A DNA stretch of 64,000 nt from Macrosoma leucophasiata. Lineage: Eukaryota; Arthropoda; Insecta; Lepidoptera; Hedylidae. Position 1 is the first letter of the stretch, and every line of letters begins with the position of its first letter. The notes below the pieces were generated by a model that saw only the letters and a program-made list of their open reading frames with translations, was not told the DNA's origin and did no database searches. Shown in pieces: positions 19,411 through 29,562 of the stretch. Location of the stretch: the NCBI GenBank assembly GCA_036365455.1, contig JAWQUS010000010.1:20756501-20820500 (forward strand), in the 5' to 3' direction. The position numbers and the translations under genes are program-made.

Positions 19411-20104
19411 GTGCAGCAATTTCCACAATAACTAACAATTGACATAGTGAGCTTTAATTGTAAGCACTACCGTAAAATCTTTATCACAAGACAAGTATTT
19501 TGAAAGGCTAACCAAACTTCCAAGCCCTTAAAAAAACAAACCACAGACGTCATTCAATATTCGAAATTCCGAAATCCAGTCATTGTTGATCACGATATCA
19601 TTATCATTTGACGAATCTTCATGTCGAGGGTAATCCCAAGTGTTGCGTCATTTGCCTTTAATACTATTGATACACAAAATTGTTGCCGAGGCACCGTTAT
19701 AAATAACTGTGTATTTCTGTAACATAGTTTTTGTTTGACCATAATATTCTACAATATTAATAGTCTACATTTTATTTTAATGCTAGTCGGCCTCGCTATA
19801 ATTGTTATTTCTAAGGAGAACCTTATGCGGCAAATTAAGATGAATTCGCCAGTGTCTAAGTTAGACGTTAAGTGATATAATTGTGTGCTTCTCAGTTAGT
19901 AATTTCACTCAGTAATGTTTCTGTAGTGTTTACGTACAGACAGATCGATAAAATCACAAAATATCGATCTGCGATGCGGCGTCGCATCGCATTGCAGTTT
20001 TGTGTTGCCCTAAGGCAAGATTCTTTTCAAGAAGAAAAATTGAGGAGGATAATATTGCTTTCCAAATATTTTTTCATGATCCATACCTGTAATAATGTTT
20101 TATT
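19411..20104. other. No recognisable feature
   Basis: No supported gene. A 77-codon plus-strand frame at 19881-20114 has no recognisable domain. Confidence 0.5.
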
Positions 20105-20285
20105 TATATTATGAAGTGGCATACAATTTTAAAGTTCACACTGATAGTAAGTGAATACTGTGTCCGAAAATCATCAACAACATTAAAAATGCATTGAAAA
20201 CAGAGAGTTTGATCTAGATGAGGTGACTCCCTAAGTCTAAGTTGTTTTACCCCGTGCCCGAAATTACATGGCCGTACATTTAATG
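20105..20285 (-). repeat. Family C, heavily diverged
   Basis: Only landmarks remain (GAAGTGGCATACAATTTTA, GAAATTACATGGCCGTACAT). Confidence 0.45.
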
Positions 20286-20456
20286 TTAACGCGTCTTCCT
20301 TCAGGCATGTATTCCTGATTGATTCTTGAAGAACTAAGCTATTGTCGAAGAAACAAGTTTGCAGAGGTTTATTAGAGAGGTTATTATAGGTTATTATACG
20401 GCACTTTTCATACAATTAACTTAAAATTAAGCAACAACACAACGGAGGTTATCATT

Positions 20457-20592
20457 TCAAAATACAACGTCCTTGTAAGGGCAGTCCTCGTAGGTAATAC
20501 CCCATTCCATACACGCAGCACGTGCCATTTCGATACCCCGTTCTAATCGTTGTGTGCGTATACCTGGTTCCTTTCGAAATTTTGATATGCTA
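20457..20592 (-). pseudogene. Unidentified coding-like frame cut by a SINE
   Basis: The minus-strand frame ending at TGA 20457-20459 reads FRKEPGIRTQRLERG, then IEMARAACMEWGITYEDCPY and KDVVF. Its balanced composition, unlike the A+T-driven frames around it, suggests former coding sequence, perhaps a C-terminus. It runs without stops up to the family B SINE that begins at 20595, so upstream sequence may have been displaced by that insertion. I do not recognise the protein. Confidence 0.35.
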
Positions 20593-20594
20593 AA

Positions 20595-20866
20595 CTGCCT
20601 CGGTAGCCTAGTAGTAGTAGGCCACTACTACTACGCTGAGGTCCTGGGTTCGATTCTCGGGTAGGGGGTTATCAGAGATAATGGTGTAAAGTCCTTTATC
20701 ACTGGTTCTATTGGGATTTTTCCATTTAATGTGCCCGGAGATATCAACAGACTCGCCACCTGTTACATGAGCAAAACGAAACCAGCAAATCGTGGATGTT
20801 TGCATGTATGCTTGAATGCATGCATTAACCTCTGCCTACCCTCCGCCCTCTCTGTGAAGTTACGGT
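20595..20866 (+). repeat. Family B SINE
   Basis: Head with CTGCCTCGGTAGCCTAGTAG and box B GGTTCGATTCTC; ends GTGAAGTTACG. The middle lacks a block around the CCCAGTACC segment. Confidence 0.75.
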
Positions 20867-20879
20867 TTTTTTTAGTCGA

Positions 20880-20990
20880 ATGGTAGTAAGCCAATCTGTT
20901 ACAATGAGGAACCGATCGATCACCGGGTCGGGGGTAAGTGGGTCCCAGTGTCTCGGAGACTGGTAATATGCCGGGTATGTTAAAAGCCTC
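20880..20990 (+). repeat. Degenerate family B SINE, tandem to previous
   Basis: GTCGAATGGTAGTAAGCC, ACCGGGTCGGGGGTAA and GACTGGTAATATGCCGGG recall the head and middle of family B with deletions. Confidence 0.45.
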
Positions 20991-21029
20991 GTCAGTTATA
21001 CGAGATTACTAGTGCAATGCTAATAGACA

Positions 21030-21530
21030 CATGGCCGGTATCGCCGCAACCGCTATGTCCCTTCATATTAAATGTCCCTTCATATTAAATCTGTAATATC
21101 TTTGAAAATATTTATTTAATCCATATCGATCTTTACTAAATGCGCAATGTAGTTTAGGTGCTTTATTAGATAAGAGGGGAGAGACTCGTGCCCAGCAGTG
21201 GGACGTATCAAGGATTTCCATTATTATTATTATTATATAATTTTTAGATAAGAATTGCAGTACTTCTTAAAATCGCTTCGTAAATAAGACATTACCTCCC
21301 GTAAAAAGTTAATGATCAAAAATGGTCATTGTGTTATCCCTAAGAGATAAACATACCAACCTTTGGGGACGTTTGTAGACCTTTTTAGGTGTATAATACT
21401 GTAGTAGGTACATTATTTTGATCTATCTCTTAGGGTTCAGCCAGCGTTTGGAATGTACTCGTAAGCGCAAAAAATGTGTTTATTTTCGACATCAGACATC
21501 ACATCAGAAACCTCGTAAATTATAAGAATG
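21030..21530 (-). repeat. Internal fragment of the 2574-3445 Helitron family
   Basis: It aligns along its length to about 2860-3290 (AAATATTTATTTAAT, AAAATCGCTTCGTAAATAAG, AAGAGATAAACATA). Neither Helitron end is present. It is split at 21175-21243 by a small retroposed insertion. Confidence 0.65.
21175..21243 (+). mobile_element. 69-bp family F tail inserted with 9-bp duplication
   Basis: AGGGGAGAGACTCGTGCCCA through GGGACGT to an ATT tail is the extreme 3' end of family F. It is flanked by TTAGATAAG at 21166-21174 and 21244-21252. This is a clean, extremely 5'-truncated retroposition event and confirms that family F moves through RNA. Confidence 0.8.
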
Positions 21531-21633
21531 TATTTAGTATAGTATTCATATATAATACATTTAAACTTTCTTCTTGAATCACTCTATCTATTCAAAAAAG
21601 GTCAAGTGCACCGGCACTAGCAATTTAAAACCT

Positions 21634-21968
21634 AATAAGTCACGAACAGTCAACTAAATCGAAAAATGATATTAACACATCCCTAACATTTTTGAAAGAC
21701 CTATCCTACGATATCTCACACTATACATAAAACGAAAAATAAAAAAATATCCTATAGAAAGTTATATGTAGGGGAGGTACCCTAAATATTTTTTTTCATG
21801 TTTTTATTCTACCACTTTGTCGGGGTGATTAAGGTGTACACTTGTACCAAATTTCAAGTCTGTAGTACCAATACTTTTTGCGCTAAACCGCGGACGGACA
21901 GACAGACAGACAGACGGACATGGCGAAACTATAAGGGTGCCTTGTTTACTACGGGACCCTAAAAAACG
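21634..21968 (-). repeat. Family I repeat
   Basis: Reverse copy with CGCTAAACCGCGGACGGACA, (GACA)n, CCTTGTTTACTACGGGACCC. It matches 4274-4588 over its full length. Confidence 0.7.
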
Positions 21969-22054
21969 CATCAAAATCTATTGCGTAGTTTTAAAGATCT
22001 AAGACACCAGCAGGAAGCAACTTTGTAGTGTATGTACTGCCATGGAATAAAACG

Positions 22055-22155
22055 GGAATGGCGAATCGTAGATGCATTCATTCACGCACACATGGGTGCA
22101 TGTTTAATTAAATTTTAGTTTACCCATCTCTTCGGTAAAAATAGACGTGAAATAA
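22055..22155 (+). repeat. Degenerate family B SINE, 3' half
   Basis: GGCGAATCGTAGATGCATTC, TTTACCCATCTCTTCGGTAA and ATAGACGTGAA correspond to the SINE 3' half with substitutions. Confidence 0.45.
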
Positions 22156-22217
22156 AAGATCTAATTAAATGTTGGAAAACACTTTTTTTTTTTTTTTATA
22201 TCTGCCTCGTTTTTCAG

Positions 22218-22302
22218 ACGAATCACGAAAACACACGACACTGTGTCGAGGATGGCGACTAAAGTGAAACGACTGAGTCTACACTTAAGGATATTTATAA
22301 TG
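22218..22302 (+). CDS. Candidate 5' coding exon with consensus splice sites
   Basis: A T-run (22183-22198) and TCTGCCTCGTTTTTCAG form a strong acceptor. The exon begins ACGAATCACG; GAGGATGGCG gives an ATG at 22252 with a purine at -3 and G at +4. The frame MATKVKRLSLHLRIFIM runs 17 codons to ATG|GTGAGT at 22302/22303, a near-perfect donor in phase 0. A basic start followed by hydrophobic residues would suit a split signal peptide or membrane anchor, but the continuation is unknown. 5' UTR exons would lie upstream, possibly at 9.2-9.4 kb. Chance occurrence is possible, as it rests on splice and start signals without homology. Confidence 0.4.
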
Positions 22303-24277
22303 GTGAGTTTTTATTTGTTTACACTTTCATGCACACAAAAAAAATATTATACCTTAATGCTACATTGCATTCTCTACCAGTCAACCTTTGGGTTGTGAGG
22401 AAAACTCAAAAGTATTTTTTGTGTATTGTCGAACATAATAATATGTAATTAATTTTAGCGTACGAAAAGATTTTCCACTTCGGTGATTTAACTTTCTTTA
22501 TATCCACCTCAATGTTTGTCAAATTCTAAAACAATGGTACTGGTTTAATTAATTAAACACGTAAATGTACTAAGGAACGATTACGAGAACGTAATACGGA
22601 AGGCAAGTGACATGTCCAGAGTTTTATTGCGTATTTTGGAACGTTTTGGAGAGTGCTATCTCCAGCTTAAGATGACAAAAACTTGATAACGTGAGGTAAT
22701 GGTTTGATATTCTTTACGTAGATAAAAGTAGTCGCCCCATCAACCTACATCACTGCAATAGCAGTTGTATTATAAACCTCAGCACGCTAGGATGGCATTT
22801 CTGTCTACTATATTTGTCATGTTATGTAGATAACATAAAAATGTATGTTAATAACAATAATACATGTAATTAACATACATTATTATGTTATTAATGGTTT
22901 TAATTAACATTGTAAATGTAATAAATGTATGCAAAAATCAATTAAATAATATAAATATCTTGCTTTGCTTTAGGGCAGTGCTTTTAAGGAGAGCATAACG
23001 CGCTAATATAAGAAATACACCGTCGCAGTATATAACACAAAATGTCTTTTGATAAATAGGAGTTAAAATTTACAGATCTACATAAACCGTATCCACTTTA
23101 ACGCTAAAAGGTGACTTGTTTTATCGATTATTTCCCATTTACTCTTAGGAGTCCTAATAAAGATATTTAGGGTAAGAGCCATTTGTGCTCGCTACCTGGC
23201 AGTCGACAACTACACTTTACATAAATATCTTTTATTTAGGATCTCTTATCTTTATAGTAATAGTGCTAAATGCTTAGTTAAATTTGTGAATTGTTATCTC
23301 AAGCTTACGTACGATAATATGTAATTATAGAAAATGTTTTAACTTTAAGTACAATGGGGCTGGCGTGGTATTAATCTTAAGCACCTTAAGAAGTAAAGAG
23401 AAAAAAACTTACACTGCTCGTCTGCATAATAATATTTCCAAAAGAGCTGATGAATGTAAAAACGGCCATCGCAGCGTGCCGGTACTATAGACAGTATATT
23501 CCATTTTGGAAGGTGTCAAACATTATTCGACGGTATTGCATCAGCCGCTCTTGACTCTAAACTTACGTGTCACACACTCAGTGGGTCGCATTGGTCACGA
23601 ATATTTTGTGTCTGCCGTGTTTTGGTGATAAAGCGGTGCTAATTAGAGTACTTTTATAAATTTTGCACATTCAATTCATAATAATTATCTCTACTTAAAT
23701 ACCACCTCATCACATTTTTTACGTATCCTTGAATATGTAAAAAATATTTTTCTTCTTAAAATGTACACGAAATTCTCTCATGTTTCTCCAAATAGTTAAG
23801 TAGAGTGCATGCATACAACTCCAATTTTGTATTTTCCTATCAGCTAGAGTACAGTATAAAATATAATTATTACCGAGCATTTTAAAAGTTTGGGGACGTT
23901 ATAAAAAAATCTTCACTGTCAATAAAAACTGACCTGGGCATCGAATTATAGACCTTAAGCCTGGCAGACTAACCGCATAGGTAAATACAGCGATTTAGCG
24001 AAAAGAATTGACGTAATAATCCGTACTAAATAATAAGAAAATAATCGATTATCCTTTCACGACCAAACCCAATTGATGAAGTTCAACATGGTAGTTTGAA
24101 CTCTTGAACCTTATTTTGGCACCTACCAGATCTCATTACCGGATCACCACCGGTGCCAAAACAGTGCCGGATCCGAACCAGATTGCAATCCCCTGACGCG
24201 ACACGACCCAACCCGACACCACACGATGCAATGCTTCATATGAATAATGACCAAAATTACGTAGGACATTTAAAAAA
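22303..24277. other. Long stretch without recognisable feature
   Basis: About 2 kb, mostly A+T-rich. 23400-23660 has a more mixed composition (GCAGCGTGCCGGTACTATAG, GTGGGTCGCATTGGTCACG) and no repeat match. It could be unique host non-coding DNA. Confidence 0.5.
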
Positions 24278-24463
24278 AATACGCTTACACTCACAGACCC
24301 ACACCTGTGTTATGGCTGACGTTGTATACAAACAACACATGCACAAACACTTAGACCCGAAACAAATATCTGTAGGCCATACAAATATTTGTCCCAGTGC
24401 GGGGATCGAACCCTTCGAATCAAACGGTCATCTCACACCGCTGGACCAAACGGGTCGTCGTCG
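24278..24463 (-). repeat. Family A SINE, reverse
   Basis: Complete body, with head box A changed to TTTGGTCCAGCGG and a deletion removing the box B core. It lies head-to-head with the next copy. Confidence 0.7.
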
Positions 24464-24499
24464 TTATTATTTCTTGAATCATGGAGAAGTACGAGATCG

Positions 24500-24680
24500 A
24501 GGCTTTTGGTTCAGCGGCGTGTGACGACCGTTTTAACCAAAGCTCAGGGGTTCGATTCTCGTACCGAGAAAAATATTTGTATGGTCTTCAGACAGTTGCT
24601 TCGGGTCTGGGTATTTATGTTGTGTGTGTATAAATAAACAGCACCCATGACACTGGTTTATTCCTAGTGTGAGACTGAGA
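24500..24680 (+). repeat. Family A SINE, forward, diverged
   Basis: TTGGTTCAGCGGCGTGTGAC and box B GGTTCGATTCTC are recognisable. The body is diverged (CAGACAGTTGCTTCGGGTCT). Confidence 0.6.
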
Positions 24681-24689
24681 TTTAAAAAA

Positions 24690-25078
24690 AAAATATTGTG
24701 CTCTTAGTTCGTGTTATCTGGTCGTGTCGCCTGGTCGCCCTTGAAACGTGAACGCGTTACGTCGCGTTTCGCCGCAGACTGGCATATAGGCCGCTAGCAA
24801 TGTATTCCATTGAGATTCCAAGCGTTCGACACGTTGTCACCGTCACGTCCCATCGTTTTAGTCGCTCACGCAGGACACCCCGTAAAAGGACATACTTTTT
24901 GTACCAAGATACGGACAAAGTTAGTAGTTGGAATAAGTACATCCAAAGCTTATAATCGCTAAGCAAAAAATAAATAAATGACCAGTTTTACCAACGCAAC
25001 GAAATTCAAACCATCAGTGTAAATAATCAACAAACCAAGAAAACAAATGTGTATGCAACCCATTCCAATTTATTTCAG
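24690..25078. other. Unassigned, CpG-rich patch at 24720-24870
   Basis: CGCGTTACGTCGCGTTTCGC and CACCGTCACGTCCCATCG stand out. A 69-codon minus frame (24757-24966) has no recognisable domain. It may be an unrecognised element. Confidence 0.35.
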
Positions 25079-25670
25079 ACTCAAACGACATCAGTCGACA
25101 CCAATTACGATAAGCGCGTATAATTATTCTCATTCTTTACGACCAAAAATAAGCTACCGGTTTCACCTAATATATCAAGATTCATATCGTTTTGTTGATG
25201 AAACCGACCACACGGGGTATTAGCACCACGAATGTAATTTTTATTTTTATTTGTATGTGTACACTGGGTGAAAATTAAGTGTTTTGTTTATTTTCACAAT
25301 ATACGAGTACAACATAGGTAGTAGGTACGTGACAATAAATCTGCACACGTACGAGTATATCTTAGGTGGCCAGCACGCACTTGGAAGATTTTCAAGTAAC
25401 TGTGACCACAACTTTGCTCGAGAGCTGGTTCAATCTATTTCGTTTATTTTTTGAGGAGTGGTGATCGATGGCAAGTGTTAAGTAGTTTTGTGAACCAGTA
25501 AATTTTCATCAGGTCTCAAGAATGAACCGCATCTACATTTTCCTAAAACGGTAGTGCAATGAAACTCGGAGTTCTTGTAGAGATGTCTATAAATTGTATT
25601 ATTAATTTATCATCAATGTAAACTTAATTACATGTTGCGACTTTTATGCGGAATAAATAAACATTTTTTA
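25079..25670 (+). other. Weak candidate terminal exon
   Basis: An acceptor-like CCAATTTATTTCAG is followed by a frame TQTTSVDTNYDKRV-stop (25079-25123) and, 530 bp later, AATAAA (about 25652) with a T-rich element after it. Phase would match the exon ending at 22302. There is no homology support and the evidence is thin. Confidence 0.15.
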
Positions 25671-25989
25671 TTTCCTATCCAACCAACTTAGGCTTATAAT
25701 TACTACTATATATATTTGCGTGAGAGCATTACTATTTACGAGCGTAATATTGTACTTTCTGCATATTTCATGCTTTTTGTCAAAAATATTTTCGCGAAGA
25801 ATTCTTCATGTTAAATATAGGCACAAAACCAAAAAGGGATAGTCATCGAGAATTTCAATGAATAACAATTTCATTGTCAGTAAAACCAACTTGTTTTTGC
25901 CTGCAACTTCGTACGCGCATAACTCCGAATCCAGGAAGAATTTTGGGCAATCCGTTTTCTGCTAAAGTACCCCTTTAGCCTACCCACCT
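25671..25989. other. Unassigned; small Helitron-end relic
   Basis: TTTGCCTGCAACTTCGTACG at 25895-25915 resembles the reverse of a Helitron 3' end. Otherwise nothing is supported. Confidence 0.35.
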
Positions 25990-26359
25990 GTTTTTTTTTA
26001 ATATATTACCTCCTAACCGGAACACGATAGTCCTGATCACTGCCATTTATGGGTAGATAGATTAGATAATGCGGTGGTCCCTACGCCCTCGAGCTTCACT
26101 GGAACTTTTAAGAACCTAACTTTGACGACCCGGTTAGTCCAGCGGTGTGAGATGACCGTTTGATTCGAAGGGTTCGATCCCCGTACCGGGGCAAATATTT
26201 GTATGGCCTACAGATATTTATTTCGGGTCTAGATGTTTGTGTATGTGTTGTATGTGTACAACGGCACCCACAACAGGTTTATACCTACTGTGGGGCTGTG
26301 AGTGTAAGGGTATTTTCTTTTATTCATTTTTTTATTTACTGGAACTCTACCATCAGTAA
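25990..26359 (-). repeat. Family C copy interrupted by a SINE
   Basis: The T-run and GGAACACGATAGTCCTGATC lead to GCTTCACTGGAACT at 26106. The copy resumes at 26338 with ACTGGAACTCTACCATCAGT. A family A SINE fills the gap. Confidence 0.75.
26107..26337 (+). mobile_element. Family A SINE with 9-bp target duplication
   Basis: The SINE body is at 26124-26322, with intact box A (GGTTAGTCCAGCGG) and box B (GGTTCGATCC). ACTGGAACT flanks the insertion at 26098-26106 and 26338-26346. The duplication proves retroposition into a pre-existing family C repeat. A 17-bp 5' extension precedes the tRNA-like head. Confidence 0.8.
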
Positions 26360-26397
26360 ACTACTGGGATAGTTCAGTTGTAGCCTTTAAAGTAGTA

Positions 26398-26444
26398 TTT
26401 ACTTAACATCAATGTGCACTGCATGATAGTTTGTCACTTTTATG
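26398..26444 (+). repeat. Family C fragment, 3' end
   Basis: TTACTTAACATCAATGTGCA through TTTGTCACTTTTAT. Confidence 0.55.
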
Positions 26445-26679
26445 ACGTACATATACGGTTTAGTTCGTCCAGTTCATGAATTCTGAATTCCATTCTGATC
26501 CAAATAAATTATACAACTTAAGGTCAAAAGGTATATTATGAGAATAATATTAATAATGAAATGCGAGTTTGACGTCGGTGTCGATAGAAAAGAAGAAAGT
26601 TTGGAATGTACAATGATAATATAGCTACCGAATATGATTGTGGATACCGCAATACTAAATAATCTATGTTTACTGTAAG

Positions 26680-26938
26680 CATAGAGCAACACGGGCCACC
26701 GGCCGCGGCGGACCGGAGGGGAGTAGCCATATGCAAGCTTTCCCCTCTGTCAAAGTACAAGACCAAATGGTCCTATGCCTGTCGCCCAGATGTTTAAATG
26801 TGTGCGTGAAATTGTTTGTCTATTTTGTTAAAGTCAAGGTGTGAGTTTCGTAGTAATAGACGATTTTTGTAGTGAGAGTGTGTGTCACACGTATTTACCC
26901 TCCCAAAAATGACAGACTGTTTTGCATCGGTAATAAAC
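26680..26938. repeat. Family G element lacking its right terminal repeat
   Basis: It begins CATAGAGCAACACGGGCCAC and runs through the internal AAGTCAAGGTGTGAGTTTCG to GTTTTGCATCGGTAATAAA, then stops before the far TIR. A family C copy starts 9 bp later. Confidence 0.7.
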
Positions 26939-26946
26939 AATTTTTA

Positions 26947-27201
26947 CTGGTGGTAGAATTCCAGTGCAGGAGCTCGAGTGCGTAGGCGCATTATCTAAGC
27001 TATCTGCAGCTAAATGGCAGTGTTCAGCTCTATAATTGGTAATGTATGGCCCTCGTAATAACTATAATAGAGACATAACAACTTAAGTCACGCGTTGCTA
27101 CCCCTGCAAAATTCAGATGCGTTTTGACCTCTTGTTTTTGTTTGGATGTCAATAGGACGCAGTCATCACTTCACATCCATGTGAGCTTCATTTTTTATCA
27201 T
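26947..27201 (+). repeat. Family C subfamily 2 copy
   Basis: CTGGTGGTAGAATTCCAGTG and ATAACTATAATAGAGACATA mark the second subfamily shared with 38772-39063. Confidence 0.6.
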
Positions 27202-27628
27202 TAGCGGGAGGTGAGTTGAGCTTAATTTCACCTCGAAATACATTGATCTTATAATCTCCATTCATTTGGAGGTGAGATTTACGATATATATCTGGAGCAA
27301 TATATTGTATCGGTAATCTTAAATATACTATCACTATGCCGTTATCTCTTGAATTATTTAAAGTAATTTTGTTTCGACTAATTAAAGGTGTAAATTGTGC
27401 TGTGTTAATTACCAAAGCAGTTAATTTTTAACAATGTAATAATATTTTTTTCATTTCATTTTATTTGGAAGACAAACAGTGCATACAACCTTACATATAA
27501 CCATTTATATGTGTAGGTATCCCTTATATAAATCGATATGTATGCTTGTTCACATGAAAAAAAAACGCATCTGTAATGATTTGAATTCAATATAAACTAA
27601 AATCAAGAGAAGATCAAAATAAAACAAA
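27202..27628. other. No recognisable feature
   Basis: A+T-rich with no supported feature. Confidence 0.55.
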
Positions 27629-27858
27629 CGTAACTTCAAGCCTGTTGTCCTCGACGCGACGGGATAGGCAGAGTTATGGTCATGCACTTTCGATTCACCA
27701 GTTACGTTTTGTATCATTTAATAGGTGGTGAGCCTATTGAGATCTCCGGGCACATTACGAATCTCCGAGGGAGGTACTGAGAAACTTCCCGAAAATAGGG
27801 AAATACCAATAGCACCTCCTACAACCCAGGACCCTAGCGTAGCAGTAGCTGTTTACTA
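27629..27858 (-). repeat. Family B SINE, diverged
   Basis: CGTAACTTCAAGCCTG, GATCTCCGGGCACATTACGA and ACCCAGGACCCTAGCGTAGC; box B is damaged. It ends where the next MITE begins. Confidence 0.65.
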
Positions 27859-27864
27859 CCTTTA

Positions 27865-28009
27865 AGGTGCAATTCCGCGGGTCGCGACAGATCGCGGCCG
27901 CTCGCGACTATAGATGCAGTATGAAAATGTATGGAACCGATTCCGCGGTTCGCGACACGTTATCGGCCGCTCGCGGCCGCGATCGATCGCGACCCGCGGA
28001 ATTTCACCT
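27865..28009. mobile_element. 145-bp Harbinger-like MITE (TTA target)
   Basis: TIRs of about 38 bp run AGGTGCAATTCCGCGGGTCG and CGACCCGCGGAATTTCACCT, and continue through GATCGCGGCCGC with few mismatches. TTA flanks both ends (27862-27864, 28010-28012), the duplication typical of PIF/Harbinger elements. It is very GC-rich. Open frames crossing it are produced by the CpG-rich ends. Confidence 0.75.
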
Positions 28010-28084
28010 TTAGACATACATGCTGGCGACGGGACGTATCGACCCCTCTGCCCAACAAGCGAAGAATTTTCTTCTACTGGAAGA

Positions 28085-28110
28085 TAAGAAGAGAAGAGAA
28101 GAGAAGAAAG
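28085..28110. repeat. (AGAAG)n low-complexity run
   Basis: A purine-rich short tandem run AAGAAGAGAAGAGAAGAGAA. Confidence 0.6.
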
Positions 28111-28199
28111 ACTAGAAGATCTTCTACTAGTGCAGATAGACAACTGAACAATGACGGTCAAACTACCGCCACTGCGATTGCCAATCCGCCTGCCAAGCG

Positions 28200-28305
28200 T
28201 GGCATATTCTCCCCTAATGACGCACAACACTGTTGTGAGCGTCTTTAGAGAAGGTTTGTCCAGCAGTGGACGTCATTCGACTGGAGTGATGATGATGAGA
28301 CATGA
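28200..28305 (+). repeat. RTE-type LINE 3' end with GATGATGATG tail
   Basis: GTCCAGCAGTGGACGTCATT, GACTGGAGTGATGATGATGA is the familiar 3' end of RTE-like LINEs in Lepidoptera. The coding remnant is not clear here; compare 32060-32365. Confidence 0.55.
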
Positions 28306-28794
28306 CTACTGAGATAGCTGAAAAATGTAAAGCATTATTACGCAATTGATTGTCCTTGTCATACACGCACAAAACAAACAAATTTTCCAAATAACGATAC
28401 AATTATGTCACAGCGAATACGTTACGGTAGAATTAAATTTCGCGAAATTTTCAAATACAGTCCAAATGAGCACCAACACCATTACGATAGAGTATACAAT
28501 CGCGTATATTAGGATACATTCAGATTTGATACGGTCTGTATTATATGATTTTGAAATTTATTGCACCACTTCATATTTCTTGATACTAACGCGGATCTAA
28601 ATATTTTAGGTCTGCGACTGAACCATGACCTCTTACTGCTATTCAATTATGAACCTAAAGTATAATCGCTAATGCTTCGTTTCATTTCTTCATTCGCACC
28701 GTTGCATAAACAAATGAGACAATATCTAAGAAATTTATAAAGGTAAAGGACAACAGTAAAGACAAACGTTGACTTAGGGCGGAATATTAAAGTA
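28306..28794. other. No recognisable feature
   Basis: No supported feature. Confidence 0.55.
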
Positions 28795-28877
28795 CCGTTG
28801 TCCCCGTACGCTGTATCCCCGCTGTATTAGATGTCCCGCTGTCCCCGTAACGGGGACACGGCGCACGGGGACAACGG
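28795..28877. repeat. GC-rich cruciform-like inverted repeat
   Basis: CCGTTGTCCCCGT (28795-28807) is the perfect complement of ACGGGGACAACGG (28865-28877). An inner pair (GTCCCCGT/ACGGGGAC) is centred near 28850. Origin unknown. Confidence 0.6.
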
Positions 28878-29044
28878 GAACAAACCGGAATAAGAACCAT
28901 AGCCAACAATCAATTGTTCTGATGTTATCCGTGTCACCACTCTGAGACGGTTGTAGTAAAAAAACTGGCTAAATGCGTTACGGGCCACGCGCAATGTAGG
29001 GTTTTGTTTTTCAATTAGTATGTATGGATATTTAATGAGTTGTT

Positions 29045-29562
29045 CCAATTTTTTTTTATGACAGAAGGTTGACAGACGAGCAGACGGGCCACCTGATGGA
29101 AAATGGTCACCGTCGTCTATGAACATTTGCAACACCAGGGGAGTTGCCAACGCGCTGCCAGTCCTGAAGGACTCTTTTGACGTCATTTTTGAAGAACCCC
29201 ATGTTGTAGCTCCTAGAGAATACCTCAGAGGGAAGTTCGTTCCACAATTTACACGTTCTGGGCAGGAACGAACGCGAAAACCGCACCGTTGAGCACTGCT
29301 AATCGGTGAGGGTGGAAAAGAGACGGTGGCACCATGTCAAACAGTCGAGCAGAGTACTCACCATTGTAGAGACGGTACAACACGCAAAGACTTCCAATGT
29401 CTCTGCGCAGGCTCAGATATCAGAGCCTGTCAGTAAGTCCTGGATCGTTAACAATGCGAACGGCGCGTTTTTGTAGGGTGTCAAGTGGACCAAGCTGGAA
29501 TTTGGGGGCTCCCGCCCACAAATGAGAGCAGTATTCCAGATATACTAAGACTAGTACGAGTA
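29045..29562 (-). pseudogene. LINE reverse transcriptase C-terminal relic with 3' tail
   Basis: On the minus strand it reads YLEYCSHLWAGAPKFQLGPL, then DTLQKRAVRIVNDPGLTDRL, followed by LRRDIGSLCVLYRLYNGEYS and FHPHR. Several stops interrupt it. These are the conserved C-terminal blocks of jockey/CR1-type LINEs. The 3' end is an A-run on the minus strand (29046-29055). The upstream catalytic RT core is missing, so this is a 5'-truncated, decayed insertion. Confidence 0.7.

Noticed and set aside
25079..25670. Terminal exon paired with the 22218-22302 exon
   Set aside because: Phase and signals fit, but the joined product would be only about 31 residues and nothing supports it; listed as very low confidence only.
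27862..28248. Overlapping frames of 105 and 122 codons on both strands
   Set aside because: They are produced by the CpG-rich Harbinger-like MITE and adjoining LINE tail; no protein similarity recognised.
28827..29186. 119-codon minus-strand frame
   Set aside because: It crosses the GC cruciform and the dead LINE fragment out of the LINE reading frame.
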